From Lachnoclostridium sp. An196 (GTDB lineage: Bacteria > Bacillota > Clostridia > Lachnospirales > Lachnospiraceae), in NCBI RefSeq assembly GCF_002160135.1, contig NZ_NFJZ01000019.1, positions 1 to 33,473 of the forward strand: DNA of 33,473 nt, written 5' to 3'. The position numbers were made by a program, and so were the translations under genes. How positions within the stretch are numbered: position 1 is the stretch's first letter; every line of letters begins with the position of its first letter. Shown here one piece after another: positions 1 through 8,155 of this stretch. Below the pieces are notes generated by a model that was not told the origin of the DNA, ran no database searches, and saw nothing but the letters and a program-made list of their open reading frames with translations.

Positions 1-1694
1 CGATTACAGATGTGCTGACAGAAGCACCGGCAGAGGGAACAGTCGTAGAAGAAGTGACCTTTGGCGAAGCAGACAAGACGGTCTATGCGGTATGGGCGCT
101 GGATGAGGATGGAGACAAAAATCCGGACTATGGAGAGACCCAGTATACGCTGACGTATGACGGAAACGGAAATACGGACGGAAACGTACCGGCGGAAGAA
201 AAGCACGTAGAAGATGCGGCAGTGACGCTTGCGGGTCAGGGAACACTTGTGAGAACCAATGCGGTGTTCTTGGGCTGGAGCTTAACGGAGAATGGCCTGA
301 TTGAAAGCCAGGAAGCAAAAGAAGAGGCAGGAATCATTACAGAGCTGACAATGCCGGGCGAGGACGAGAATGTTTACGCAGTATGGGCATCAGATGAAAA
401 CGACAATGGTCAACCGGACTATGAGGAACCTCTTGTGAATATCACTTTCGACGTAGTCGACACCACCAAAGGCTACTTTGAAACCGCAGGTCGAAGAACT
501 ATTACGGTAGAATTACTTCCGGGTATTGTACTCCCGACGCCGAGCAGTTTTGTAGACGTGGAAGGCGACGAGTGGACGCTGGATGGCTGGATGAATAACG
601 GCCAGGAAGTAACGGTAGTACCGGATAAGGACATGACCGTGACAGCAAACTGGGCGGAAGACAAGAACCAGAATAATCAGCCGGATGTAGATGAGGAATG
701 GGTATCCATTACCTTTGACGCGGTAGATACGGCGAGAGGTTATTTTGGCAATGGAGAGCAGACACGTACATTTGAGATGCTGCCGGGCGCACCGCTTCTG
801 TCGCCGGCCGGATTTGTAGATGTACTCGGTGATAACTGGACACTGGATTACTGGACGCTTAACGGCCAGGAAGTGACGGTAGTGCCGAATACAAATGCAA
901 CGGTATCGGCGCACTGGGCGGAAGATACGAACCACAATAACCAGCCGGACGAAGACGAGAGCTACAGCCTGACGATTACCTACGCATACGCGCAGGGAGA
1001 AGAAGGCAGCGCGGCGCTTCCGGCAGTGAACAGACAGAATGATCTGGCAGTAGGACACGCGTACAGTGTGGCGTCGCCGGAGATTGAAGGTTATGTGGCG
1101 GTACCGGCAGTAGTCAGCGGAACGATCTCTGATAGAGATGTATCGGCAACGGTACTCTATTATATCGATTCCAATGGCAATGATGTACCGGACAGCCAGG
1201 AGCCGGATGACGGCGGTAATGGCGGTGGCGGCGGAAGCAGCGACGAAGATGACGATGATGGTGGAAGCGGCGGAACCGGCGGCGGAACAACCGGCGGCGG
1301 TACTGCGGCAGATACGACCACCGGAACCGGAACGACTCCGGGAGCCGGAACCGGCGCGGCACCTGCACCGGTCACAACTGTGACGATTGCGGCGGATGAC
1401 GCGGACACGGCAGATACGGCGGACGATGCGGATGCTGCAGAAGGCGCAGATGAGGACTATGCATTGGAAGAGGTCGGAGAAGACACAGAAAATGCGGCTG
1501 AGGACGAAGAAAGCGTAGCGACCATTAACGAGGACGAGACGCCTCTGGCGAACCAGCAGATTCACAGTCCGGTATGTATCCTTCACTGGCTGATTCTTCT
1601 GGCGGCCCTGATCATCGCGGTAATCTTTATCTGGGATGGTCATAACCGCAAAAAGAGAATCGAAGAACTGAAAAAAGAACTCGGTATGAAGTAA
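1..1694 (+). CDS. Large repeat-containing cell-surface protein with C-terminal membrane anchor (5' end outside window)
   Basis: Partial gene: the frame is open from base 3, so the N-terminus and any signal peptide lie upstream and the first GTG (12) is not a real start. About 560 residues are visible. One Listeria-Bacteroides (InlB/Flg_new type) repeat spans roughly bases 140-428 (YDGNGN, FLGWS, VYAVWA signatures). Two 88-residue tandem repeats follow at about 429-698 and 699-962, sharing GYF, FVDV, WTLD and NGQEVTVVP blocks. Each unit ends in an Asp/Asn-rich linker such as WAEDKNQNNQPD; five such linkers occur. A Gly/Ser/Thr/Asp-rich stalk (about 1200-1540) leads to DETPLA, a single hydrophobic membrane segment (about 1576-1632) and a basic/acidic tail. 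The domain type implies an extracellular adhesin-like role, but no ligand can be read. The last segment has no LPXTG motif. Confidence 0.8.
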   Translation, partial: ITDVLTEAPAEGTVVEEVTFGEADKTVYAVWALDEDGDKNPDYGETQYTLTYDGNGNTDGNVPAEEKHVEDAAVTLAGQGTLVRTNAVFLGWSLTENGLIESQEAKEEAGIITELTMPGEDENVYAVWASDENDNGQPDYEEPLVNITFDVVDTTKGYFETAGRRTITVELLPGIVLPTPSSFVDVEGDEWTLDGWMNNGQEVTVVPDKDMTVTANWAEDKNQNNQPDVDEEWVSITFDAVDTARGYFGNGEQTRTFEMLPGAPLLSPAGFVDVLGDNWTLDYWTLNGQEVTVVPNTNATVSAHWAEDTNHNNQPDEDESYSLTITYAYAQGEEGSAALPAVNRQNDLAVGHAYSVASPEIEGYVAVPAVVSGTISDRDVSATVLYYIDSNGNDVPDSQEPDDGGNGGGGGSSDEDDDDGGSGGTGGGTTGGGTAADTTTGTGTTPGAGTGAAPAPVTTVTIAADDADTADTADDADAAEGADEDYALEEVGEDTENAAEDEESVATINEDETPLANQQIHSPVCILHWLILLAALIIAVIFIWDGHNRKKRIEELKKELGMK

Positions 1695-1707
1695 GGAGGT
1701 AGAAGAT

Positions 1708-1875
1708 ATGGGTAATTATGTGTTAGGCTTTTGTTTCTGGGACATAATCGCGTTGATTGTGCTCCTTGCGGTGATTATCGGATTTTCGATCAGAACAAGA
1801 TCTCTGAAAAAAGAAGAAGAAGAGTTGGAAGGAGGTCTGTCTGACCATATGGCAGGCAGCGCATCCGGAAAGTAA
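1708..1875 (+). CDS. Small single-pass membrane protein (55 aa), function unknown
   Basis: Starts with ATG 1708 behind a near-perfect AAGGAGG (1693-1699) that begins within the stop codon of the surface-protein gene, so it is probably co-transcribed and translationally coupled. The product has a short N-terminus, one hydrophobic segment at residues 13-27 (DIIALIVLLAVIIGF), then a basic stretch (RTRSLKK), an EEEELE cluster and a polar tail. Membrane segment plus charged tail resembles the C-terminal anchor of the upstream protein. A strong terminator follows after 27 bases, making this the last gene of the unit. I do not recognise a family. Coding is supported by the strong ribosome binding site, position and amino-acid pattern. 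Confidence 0.7.
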   Translation: MGNYVLGFCFWDIIALIVLLAVIIGFSIRTRSLKKEEEELEGGLSDHMAGSASGK

Positions 1876-1902
1876 CTTGTAAACAATTTATATGAACCAC
1901 AG

Positions 1903-1935
1903 CAGCCGCCCGGCATCTGCCGGGCGGCTGTTTTG
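1903..1935 (+). terminator. Rho-independent terminator of the surface-protein unit
   Basis: Perfect 13-bp GC-rich inverted repeat (1903-1915 with 1918-1930) followed by TTTT at 1931-1934. It ends the surface-protein/small-membrane-protein transcript. Confidence 0.9.
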
Positions 1936-1950
1936 CATTCTCCTGGAAGA

Positions 1951-2630
1951 TCAAAGCCCATACCTTTTATAAAAAGCATGCCGAGCATCTTTATTAGTGA
2001 TCACGGACGAGATGTCATCCATCTGACCGTTTTTCAGAAGGATCTGGATCAATCTGGCGAGCTGACCTTACACATTTTTCCACCTTCTTTCTGCAGATAG
2101 GGGTTATTATCGTAGATAAACTGAATCAGATCGTCCAGAGCTTTATCCTCAGGATGCTTCTGCTGCTGCGCGGCCATCAGATCAAAATCCTCCGGCGGAA
2201 CGTTTGAAGACAGGTTTTTCATCCACAGGTACTTCGCGCTGTCCAGACGAGACTGCACGATGATAGCCGCGTCTATGCACCAGAGCCGGAAACGGTAGAT
2301 TCCGGGATCGCTTTCCTCGATCCTCACCGAGGTACGCTGTAAAAACTGCATCACTTTTCTCGGATACGGGTAACAGACAAACATCAGAAGTATTTCCTTC
2401 GGTGGGACTGCAAGTCCAAGTTTTACCGGTTTAGACAGAGAAGCTTCAGAGGAAGCGCTGTATTTTTGCCTCTCAGGGGAAGAGTCCCCCGTTCCCGAAG
2501 AAACATATAGGGAAGCTTTAAGTCCCTGTTTCTTGTTCAACTGTTCACCTGGCCGTATCCGCGGCCTAATCCTTTGGGAAATCAGACCGAGACGGTCAGA
2601 TAGTTCAGATTTATATACATATAATAACAT
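1951..2630 (-). pseudogene. Decayed hypothetical gene with a C-terminal frameshift; possibly Rpn-like
   Basis: Two minus-strand frames appear to be pieces of one gene. The larger (2630 to 2049, 193 codons) includes GIYRF, an acidic-hydrophobic middle part and DDLIQFIYDNNP. It stops at 2049-2051, but another frame continues as QLARLIQILLKNG...DARHAFYKRYGL to a stop at 1951-1953. One base inserted after the GT at about 2063-2064 would join them, so a single-base deletion explains the break. The apparent start at 2630 has no ribosome binding site and the first ~80 residues look unstructured, so the 5' end is probably lost as well. The C-terminal layout resembles the helical tail of PD-(D/E)XK Rpn-like proteins, but no catalytic motif is left; that family assignment is weak. 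Confidence 0.5.
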
Positions 2631-2718
2631 ACAGTATCATAAAATACAACTAAAAATATCAAGTTGTAAATCTTTGTGCACAATCCTGAAAATTGAAAAT
2701 AAACGGTGAACAAAGTGA

Positions 2719-2752
2719 GCGGCGCAGGGTTTCTGAAAGATCCCTGCGCCGC
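2719..2752 (-). terminator. Probable terminator downstream of pyrG
   Basis: Perfect 11-bp GC-rich inverted repeat (2719-2729 with 2742-2752) about 22 bases past the pyrG stop on the minus strand. The following tract (TCACTTTGTT) is only moderately U-rich. Confidence 0.65.
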
Positions 2753-2774
2753 AATACATGGCAGTTGAAATAAT

Positions 2775-4379
2775 TTATTTTTTTGCTTTCAGCGCCGCCT
2801 CTATGAATCCGCGGAACAGCGGATGCGGGCGGTTTGGCCTGGATTTGAGCTCCGGATGGGCCTGGGTGGCCAGGAAGAAAGGATGATCTTTCAGCTCGAT
2901 CATCTCCACGATCCGGCCGTCGGGAGACAGTCCTGACAGGGTCATGCCTTTTTCGGTCAGGAGCGCGCGGAAGTCGTTGTTGACTTCATAGCGGTGGCGG
3001 TGACGTTCGTGGATCAGCTCCTCGCCGTAGAGCTCATACGCCCTGGAATCCTTGTCCAGTACGCAGGGAAAAGAACCCAGGCGAAGGGTTCCGCCGATAT
3101 CCTCTACGCCGTTCTGATCCGGCATCAGCGCGATGACCGGATAGGGGGTATTGGGATCCAGTTCGATGCTGTGCGCGGTTTCCAGGCCGGCCACGTGGCG
3201 AGCGTATTCTACGATGGCCAGCTGCATGCCCAGGCACAGTCCCAGGAACGGGATCCTGTGTTCTCTGGCGTACTGGATCGCGGTGATCTTGCCGTCGATG
3301 CCCCGGTCTCCGAATCCGCCCGGCACCAGGATGCCGCTTACGCCGCCCAGGATCTCGTCCGCATTTTCCGCCGTCAATGTTTCAGAATCCACCCACTTGA
3401 TATGGACTACGGCGCGGTTGGCGATGCCGCCGTGCTTGAGCGCCTCCACCACGGAGATATAGGCGTCGTGAAGCTGGATGTATTTGCCCACCAGAGCTAC
3501 GGTCACCTCCGTCACCGGATGGCGCAGCTTGCCCACCATTTCGATCCAGTCTGTGAGATCGGGTTCCGGACAGGGCAGATGCAGACATTCGCAGACTGCC
3601 TGGGCCAGATGCTCTTTTTCCATGGCCAGCGGCGCTTCGTACAGATATTCCACATCCAGGTTCTGCAGCACATTTTCCTTCGGTACGTTGCAGAACAGGG
3701 AGATCTTGTCTTTGATGCCTTTTTCCAGAGGAAGTTCGGTACGGCACACGATGATATCCGGCTGGATTCCCATGCTCTGCAAAGCCTTGACGGAAGTCTG
3801 GGTAGGTTTGGTCTTCATCTCTCCGGAAGCCTTCAGATAGGGGATCAGCGTCACATGGATCAGGATCGCGTTTTCGCGGCCTGCTTCATGCTGGAACTGG
3901 CGGATGGCCTCCAGGAAAGGCTGGCTCTCGATATCGCCTACCGTGCCGCCGATCTCGATGATGGCGATATGCATATCCTCGGATGTGTAGTTCCGGTAGA
4001 AACGGCTCTTGATCTCGTTGGTAATATGAGGGATGACCTGGACGGTGCCTCCGCCGTAATCTCCGCGCCGCTCTTTCTGCAGGACGCTCCAGTAAACCTT
4101 TCCCGTGGTGACGTTGGAGTGTTTATCCAGGTTCTCGTCGATAAAACGCTCGTAGTGTCCCAGATCCAGATCTGTCTCGGTGCCGTCGTCGGTGACGAAG
4201 ACTTCTCCGTGCTGGACCGGATTCATGGTGCCCGGATCGATGTTGATATAAGGATCGAATTTCTGCATGGTGACCTGATAGCCGCGCGCTTTCAGAAGGC
4301 GGCCCAGAGAGGCTGCGGTGATGCCTTTTCCAAGGCCCGATACGACGCCTCCGGTGACAAATACATATTTTACTGGCAT
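2775..4379 (-). CDS. pyrG: CTP synthase (glutamine-hydrolysing)
   Basis: Makes CTP from UTP, ATP and glutamine, the last step of pyrimidine nucleotide synthesis, in the cytosol. The 534-residue length is standard. The N-terminal synthetase domain opens with [16 protein letters not shown] (P-loop) and carries the [14 protein letters not shown] and [10 protein letters not shown] blocks. The C-terminal class I glutamine amidotransferase domain has the nucleophile Cys382 in GLCLGMQLA and the His508/Glu510 pair in AHPEL. ATG 4379 follows AAAGGAGA. The gene stands alone between its own terminator and the UPF0371 gene upstream on the same strand. No GGG-initiated pyrG attenuator of the Bacillus type is evident in the leader. 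Confidence 0.98.
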   Translation of the reverse strand: MPVKYVFVTGGVVSGLGKGITAASLGRLLKARGYQVTMQKFDPYINIDPGTMNPVQHGEVFVTDDGTETDLDLGHYERFIDENLDKHSNVTTGKVYWSVLQKERRGDYGGGTVQVIPHITNEIKSRFYRNYTSEDMHIAIIEIGGTVGDIESQPFLEAIRQFQHEAGRENAILIHVTLIPYLKASGEMKTKPTQTSVKALQSMGIQPDIIVCRTELPLEKGIKDKISLFCNVPKENVLQNLDVEYLYEAPLAMEKEHLAQAVCECLHLPCPEPDLTDWIEMVGKLRHPVTEVTVALVGKYIQLHDAYISVVEALKHGGIANRAVVHIKWVDSETLTAENADEILGGVSGILVPGGFGDRGIDGKITAIQYAREHRIPFLGLCLGMQLAIVEYARHVAGLETAHSIELDPNTPYPVIALMPDQNGVEDIGGTLRLGSFPCVLDKDSRAYELYGEELIHERHRHRYEVNNDFRALLTEKGMTLSGLSPDGRIVEMIELKDHPFFLATQAHPELKSRPNRPHPLFRGFIEAALKAKK

Positions 4380-4415
4380 GGTAATATCTCCTTTTTGAGC
4401 TTATAGTTTATGCAA

Positions 4416-4460
4416 AAAGAGAGCAAAAGACCCCCGGACGGGAGCGCCTTTGCTCTCTTT
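4416..4460 (-). terminator. Terminator-like hairpin between UPF0371 gene and pyrG
   Basis: A perfect 12-bp outer stem (4416-4427 with 4449-4460) encloses a GC-rich inner part. On the minus strand it ends in a run of T, so it should terminate the UPF0371 transcript; it also reads as a weaker hairpin on the plus strand. It lies only 36 bases before the pyrG start, so it could instead act as a pyrG leader attenuator. Confidence 0.75.
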
Positions 4461-4501
4461 CGTTTATCATATTCAGATGGCCGGTACGGCTGCCGCCGTC
4501 T

Positions 4502-5986
4502 TTAACGGTGGTACAGAGCCTGCGACTGATAGGACGGCTCGCAGGTCAGATTGACGCCCAGCTTCCGGAAGATCCCTGTGTCCACCTGGGACAGGATCAC
4601 GCTGGAGTGTACCTCGGAGCCGCGCAGGTTTTTAAGCTGGTCCATGGCGCGCTTTGCCAGACCGTCGGTGGCGGCGCAGATAGAAAGCGCGATCAGCACC
4701 TCGTCCGTGTGGAGACGGGGATTCTTATTGTGCAGGTGGGATACCTTCAGTTCCTGGATCGGCTCAATAATCGTCGGCGAGATCAGTTTTACTTCATCGT
4801 CGATGCCGGCCAGGACTTTTAAAGCGTTCAGCAGAAGGGCGGAAGCCGCTCCCAGGAGAGAGCTGGTCTTTCCGGTGATAATACGGCCGTCAGGCAGTTC
4901 TATGGCCGCGGCCGGCTCTCCGGTGGTCTCTGCTTTCAGGTTGGCCGCGCTGATCACAGGCCGGTCGGCCGCGCTGACGCCCGCCTGCTTCATCAGAAGC
5001 TCGATCTTCATGATCTGCGCGTCTGTGGCGGATCCCTGTCGTTTCAGGCACAGCGTCTGGTAATATCTGCGGATGATCTCCTGGCAGGCGGCTTCCCGCA
5101 CCGCTTCGTCGTCGCAGATTCCGTATCCGGCCATGTTGACGCCCATGTCTGTGGGAGATTTGTAAGGACATTCGCCCATGATCGTCTCAAAGATAGCTTT
5201 CAGCACCGGGAAAACTTCTACGTCCCGGTTATAGTTGATGGCTGTTTTCCCATATGCTTCCAGGTGGAACGGGTCGATCATATTCACGTCGTCCAGATCC
5301 GCCGTAGCCGCCTCATAGGCCAGATTGACCGGGTGCTTCAGCGGAATATTCCAGATGGGGAAAGTCTCGTATTTGGCGTATCCGGCCTGAATGCCCCTCT
5401 TGTATTCATGATAAAGCTGGGAAAGGCAGGTGGCCATCTTCCCGCTGCCCGGACCCGGGGCGGTGATGACCACCAGAGAACGGGAAGTCTCTATATATTC
5501 ATTTCGTCCATATCCTTCGTCGCTGACGATGTAGGGGACATTGTACGGATATCCTTCGATGGGATAGTGGCGGTAAACCTTTACTCCCAGAGCCTCCAGC
5601 CTGCGCTGATAAGCGGCGGCGCTGGGCTGTCCGGCATACTGGGTCAGACATACGCTGCCCACGTACAGGCCGTAGTCGCGGAAAGTGTCGATCAGCCGGA
5701 GCACGTCCATATCATAGGTGATTCCCAGGTCGGAGCGCACCTTGCTTTTCTCAATATCCGCTGCATTGATGACGATAATGATCTCCGCCTGATCTTTCAG
5801 CTGTACCAGCATGTTGATCTTGCTGTCCGGCTTGAATCCAGGCAGCACCCGGGAGGCGTGATAGTCGTCGAAGAGTTTGCCGCCAAATTCCAGATACAGC
5901 TTGCCGCCGAAACTCTGGATGCGCTCTTTGATTTTCTCGGACTGCATTTTCAGGTATTTATCATTGTCAAAACCGGTTTTTTTCAT
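4502..5986 (-). CDS. UPF0371 / DUF1846 family protein
   Basis: Conserved cytosolic protein of 494 residues, the normal length for DUF1846 (UPF0371), whose biochemical role is not established. Recognisable blocks include [15 protein letters not shown] near the N-terminus, [30 protein letters not shown] (a P-loop-like glycine-rich stretch) and the [13 protein letters not shown] region. Start ATG 5986 is chosen because GGAGG lies just upstream; the frame stays open to 6313, but the extra residues are low-complexity and read through the divergent promoter region. It is followed by a hairpin terminator and is transcribed divergently from ftsH from its own promoter. Confidence 0.92.
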   Translation of the reverse strand: MKKTGFDNDKYLKMQSEKIKERIQSFGGKLYLEFGGKLFDDYHASRVLPGFKPDSKINMLVQLKDQAEIIIVINAADIEKSKVRSDLGITYDMDVLRLIDTFRDYGLYVGSVCLTQYAGQPSAAAYQRRLEALGVKVYRHYPIEGYPYNVPYIVSDEGYGRNEYIETSRSLVVITAPGPGSGKMATCLSQLYHEYKRGIQAGYAKYETFPIWNIPLKHPVNLAYEAATADLDDVNMIDPFHLEAYGKTAINYNRDVEVFPVLKAIFETIMGECPYKSPTDMGVNMAGYGICDDEAVREAACQEIIRRYYQTLCLKRQGSATDAQIMKIELLMKQAGVSAADRPVISAANLKAETTGEPAAAIELPDGRIITGKTSSLLGAASALLLNALKVLAGIDDEVKLISPTIIEPIQELKVSHLHNKNPRLHTDEVLIALSICAATDGLAKRAMDQLKNLRGSEVHSSVILSQVDTGIFRKLGVNLTCEPSYQSQALYHR

Positions 5987-6019
5987 GTGAGCCTCCGTAA
6001 AAAGCAAATATCTTTCACT

Positions 6020-6048
6020 ATCATACAAAAAACAGGAAGTAAAATCAA
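6020..6048 (-). promoter_or_regulatory. Promoter for the UPF0371 gene
   Basis: Reading the minus strand: -35 TTGATT (6048-6043), 17-base spacer, -10 TATGAT (6025-6020). It lies 34 bases before the start codon. Confidence 0.6.
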
Positions 6049-6112
6049 TGTATTTCTGATTTAAATTTATATTTATTTTAGAAAATGGACTTCCGAAATT
6101 CACAAAGGCGTA

Positions 6113-6141
6113 TTGATTTATATTTGAAGGTTCACTATAAT
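6113..6141 (+). promoter_or_regulatory. Promoter for ftsH
   Basis: -35 TTGATT (6113-6118), 17-base spacer, consensus -10 TATAAT (6136-6141), 29 bases before the ftsH start. No CIRCE inverted repeat is visible. Confidence 0.7.
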
Positions 6142-6170
6142 AAAGAGTGCTACGCGCAAGGAGGAAAAAG

Positions 6171-8069
6171 ATGAATAACAACACAACTCCGAATAACGGA
6201 GACAAGGATAATCGGGGACCGGGAAACAGGCAGAGTATTCTGATGTTTCTGGTGCTGATGCTTGCCGCTTTTCTGGTATTCGGATTTCTGCAGAGAACGT
6301 TTACAGAGGCCACGACCAGAGAGATCAGCTACGATGAGTTCCTGACTATGCTGGAAGAAGGAGAAGTGGCCAAGGTAGAAGATACCTACAATACCTGGAG
6401 GATCACGCCCAAGGAGCAGCCTTTCGGAGAAAACGGCATAGAACTCACCTATTATACAGGCAAGATGGACGACCCGGACCTGCTTTCCCTGATGCGGGAG
6501 CAGGGGGTGGAGATCGATCCGTATATTCCGGACACTACTTCATCGATGATTTATCAGCTGGCGTCGATTCTTCTCCCGATTCTGCTGATGGTCCTGGCAC
6601 TCAATTATGTCATGCGCCGCATGGGCGGAGGCGGCATGATGGGAGTAGGCAAGAGCAAGGCAAAGGTCTATATTGAGAAGGAGACGGGAGTCACTTTTAA
6701 AGACGTGGCGGGTGAGGAAGAGGCGAAGGAGTCCCTGGTGGAAGTGGTTGATTTCCTTCACAACCCGGACAAATACGTGGAGATCGGTGCCAAGCTGCCC
6801 AAGGGCGCGCTGCTGGTGGGCCCGCCCGGAACGGGTAAGACGCTGCTGGCCAAGGCGGTGGCGGGAGAGGCGCACGTTCCGTTCTTTTCCCTGGCCGGAT
6901 CGGATTTCGTTGAGATGTTCGTAGGCGTGGGCGCGTCCCGCGTCCGCGATCTGTTTGAAGAGGCGAAGAAAAACGCGCCGTGTATCATTTTTATCGATGA
7001 GATCGATGCCATCGGAAAGAGCCGTGATTCCCGTCTGGGCGGGAATGATGAGCGGGAGCAGACGCTGAACCAGCTTCTGGCGGAGATGGACGGTTTTGAC
7101 AGCAATAAAGCCTGCATTGTGCTGGCGGCGACCAACCGTCCGGAGATTCTGGACCAGGCGCTGCTGCGTCCGGGAAGATTTGACCGCCGGATCATTGTGG
7201 AGCGCCCGGATCTGAAAGGACGGGTGGAGATCCTGAAGGTTCATTCCAAACATGTCAAGATGGACGAGACAGTGGATCTGGAGGCCCTGGGTCTGGCTAC
7301 CAGCGGCGCGGTAGGTGCGGACCTGGCGAATATGATCAATGAAGCCGCGATCCTGGCGGTAAAGAACGGCAGAAAGGCGATCTGCCAGAAGGATCTGTTT
7401 GAGGCCATGGAAGTGGTTCTTATGGGTAAGGAGAAGAAAGACCGTATCCTGAGCACGGAAGAGAGAAAGATCGTATCCTACCATGAAGTGGGCCACGCGC
7501 TGGTGAGCGCTCTGCAGAAGGATGCGGAACCGGTTCAGAAGATCACGATTGTGCCCCGGACCATGGGCGCGCTCGGTTATGTGCTGCAGACGCCCGAGGA
7601 GGAAAAATACCTGCTGAGCAAGAAGGAGATTGAAGCGCGGCTGGTGGTATGCCTTGGAGGCAGAGCCGCGGAAGAGATTGTTTTTGATACGGTCACTACG
7701 GGGGCTTCCAATGACATCGAACAGGCCACCAGGCTGGCAAGAGCCATGGTGACACAGTACGGCATGTCGGAGAAGTTCGGCCTGATCGGCCTGGAGACCA
7801 GAGAAAGCATGTATCTGAACAACGGCACTGTGCTCAACTGCAGCGATCAGACGGCTACGGACGTGGACAGCGAAGTGATGCGGATCCTGAGAGAGTCCTA
7901 CGACGAAGCGAAACGGCTGCTCCTGGAGAACCGCACATGCCTGGACAAGATCGCGGAATTTCTGATCGAGAAGGAATCTATCACCGGCAAAGAGTTTATG
8001 GAGATTTTCCGCAAAGTAAAGGAAGGCCAGGAAGAATATCATCAGGAAGAATTGATATTTGCCGAATAA
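6171..8069 (+). CDS. ftsH: ATP-dependent zinc metalloprotease FtsH
   Basis: Membrane-anchored AAA+ protease that extracts and degrades misfolded or regulatory membrane and cytosolic proteins as a hexamer. The 632-residue product has a hydrophobic segment near residues 21-39, an extracytoplasmic domain, a second hydrophobic segment at about 126-146, and a glycine-rich linker. The AAA+ module has Walker A GPPGTGKT at 217-224, Walker [13 protein letters not shown], and the second region of homology ([20 protein letters not shown]). The zinc site is HEVGH at 438-442. ATG 6171 follows AAGGAGG at 6158-6164; an in-frame upstream GTG at 6147 has no such site. It is a single-gene unit with a promoter before it and a terminator right after it. 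Confidence 0.98.
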   Translation: MNNNTTPNNGDKDNRGPGNRQSILMFLVLMLAAFLVFGFLQRTFTEATTREISYDEFLTMLEEGEVAKVEDTYNTWRITPKEQPFGENGIELTYYTGKMDDPDLLSLMREQGVEIDPYIPDTTSSMIYQLASILLPILLMVLALNYVMRRMGGGGMMGVGKSKAKVYIEKETGVTFKDVAGEEEAKESLVEVVDFLHNPDKYVEIGAKLPKGALLVGPPGTGKTLLAKAVAGEAHVPFFSLAGSDFVEMFVGVGASRVRDLFEEAKKNAPCIIFIDEIDAIGKSRDSRLGGNDEREQTLNQLLAEMDGFDSNKACIVLAATNRPEILDQALLRPGRFDRRIIVERPDLKGRVEILKVHSKHVKMDETVDLEALGLATSGAVGADLANMINEAAILAVKNGRKAICQKDLFEAMEVVLMGKEKKDRILSTEERKIVSYHEVGHALVSALQKDAEPVQKITIVPRTMGALGYVLQTPEEEKYLLSKKEIEARLVVCLGGRAAEEIVFDTVTTGASNDIEQATRLARAMVTQYGMSEKFGLIGLETRESMYLNNGTVLNCSDQTATDVDSEVMRILRESYDEAKRLLLENRTCLDKIAEFLIEKESITGKEFMEIFRKVKEGQEEYHQEELIFAE

Positions 8070-8073
8070 GAAG

Positions 8074-8104
8074 AAAACGGGGCTTGCAAAAGGCCCCGTT
8101 TTTT
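8074..8104 (+). terminator. Terminator after ftsH
   Basis: Stem AAAACGGGGC (8074-8083) pairs with GCCCCGTTTT ending in a T run to 8104, beginning 5 bases past the ftsH stop. Confidence 0.85.
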
Positions 8105-8155
8105 AAACGGGAGCGCGGCCCGGCAGGTATGCCGCTTCGGAAAAAGGAGGAAGAA

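Noticed and set aside
513-1643. Long minus-strand open frame antisense to the surface protein
   Set aside because: Composition is an artefact (Arg/Ile/Cys-rich, no family features) of the repetitive acidic coding strand; no ribosome binding site.
1716-1988. 90-codon minus-strand frame over the small membrane gene and terminator
   Set aside because: It crosses the terminator hairpin and has no family features; the plus-strand 55-codon gene with AAGGAGG explains the sequence.
2994-4406. 470-codon plus-strand frame over pyrG
   Set aside because: Shadow of the pyrG coding strand, which has all CTP synthase motifs.
4380-4501. Bacillus-type pyrG attenuation by reiterative G addition
   Set aside because: No transcription start with GGG can be seen in the leader, so this specific mechanism is not supported.
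5987-6313. N-terminal extension of the UPF0371 protein
   Set aside because: It would read through the divergent promoter region and the first part of ftsH, and the standard DUF1846 start with GGAGG is at 5986.
7937-8155. uvrC frame extending back into ftsH
   Set aside because: Overlap of about 130 bases with ftsH and across its terminator; the real start at 8156 has AAAGGAGG.
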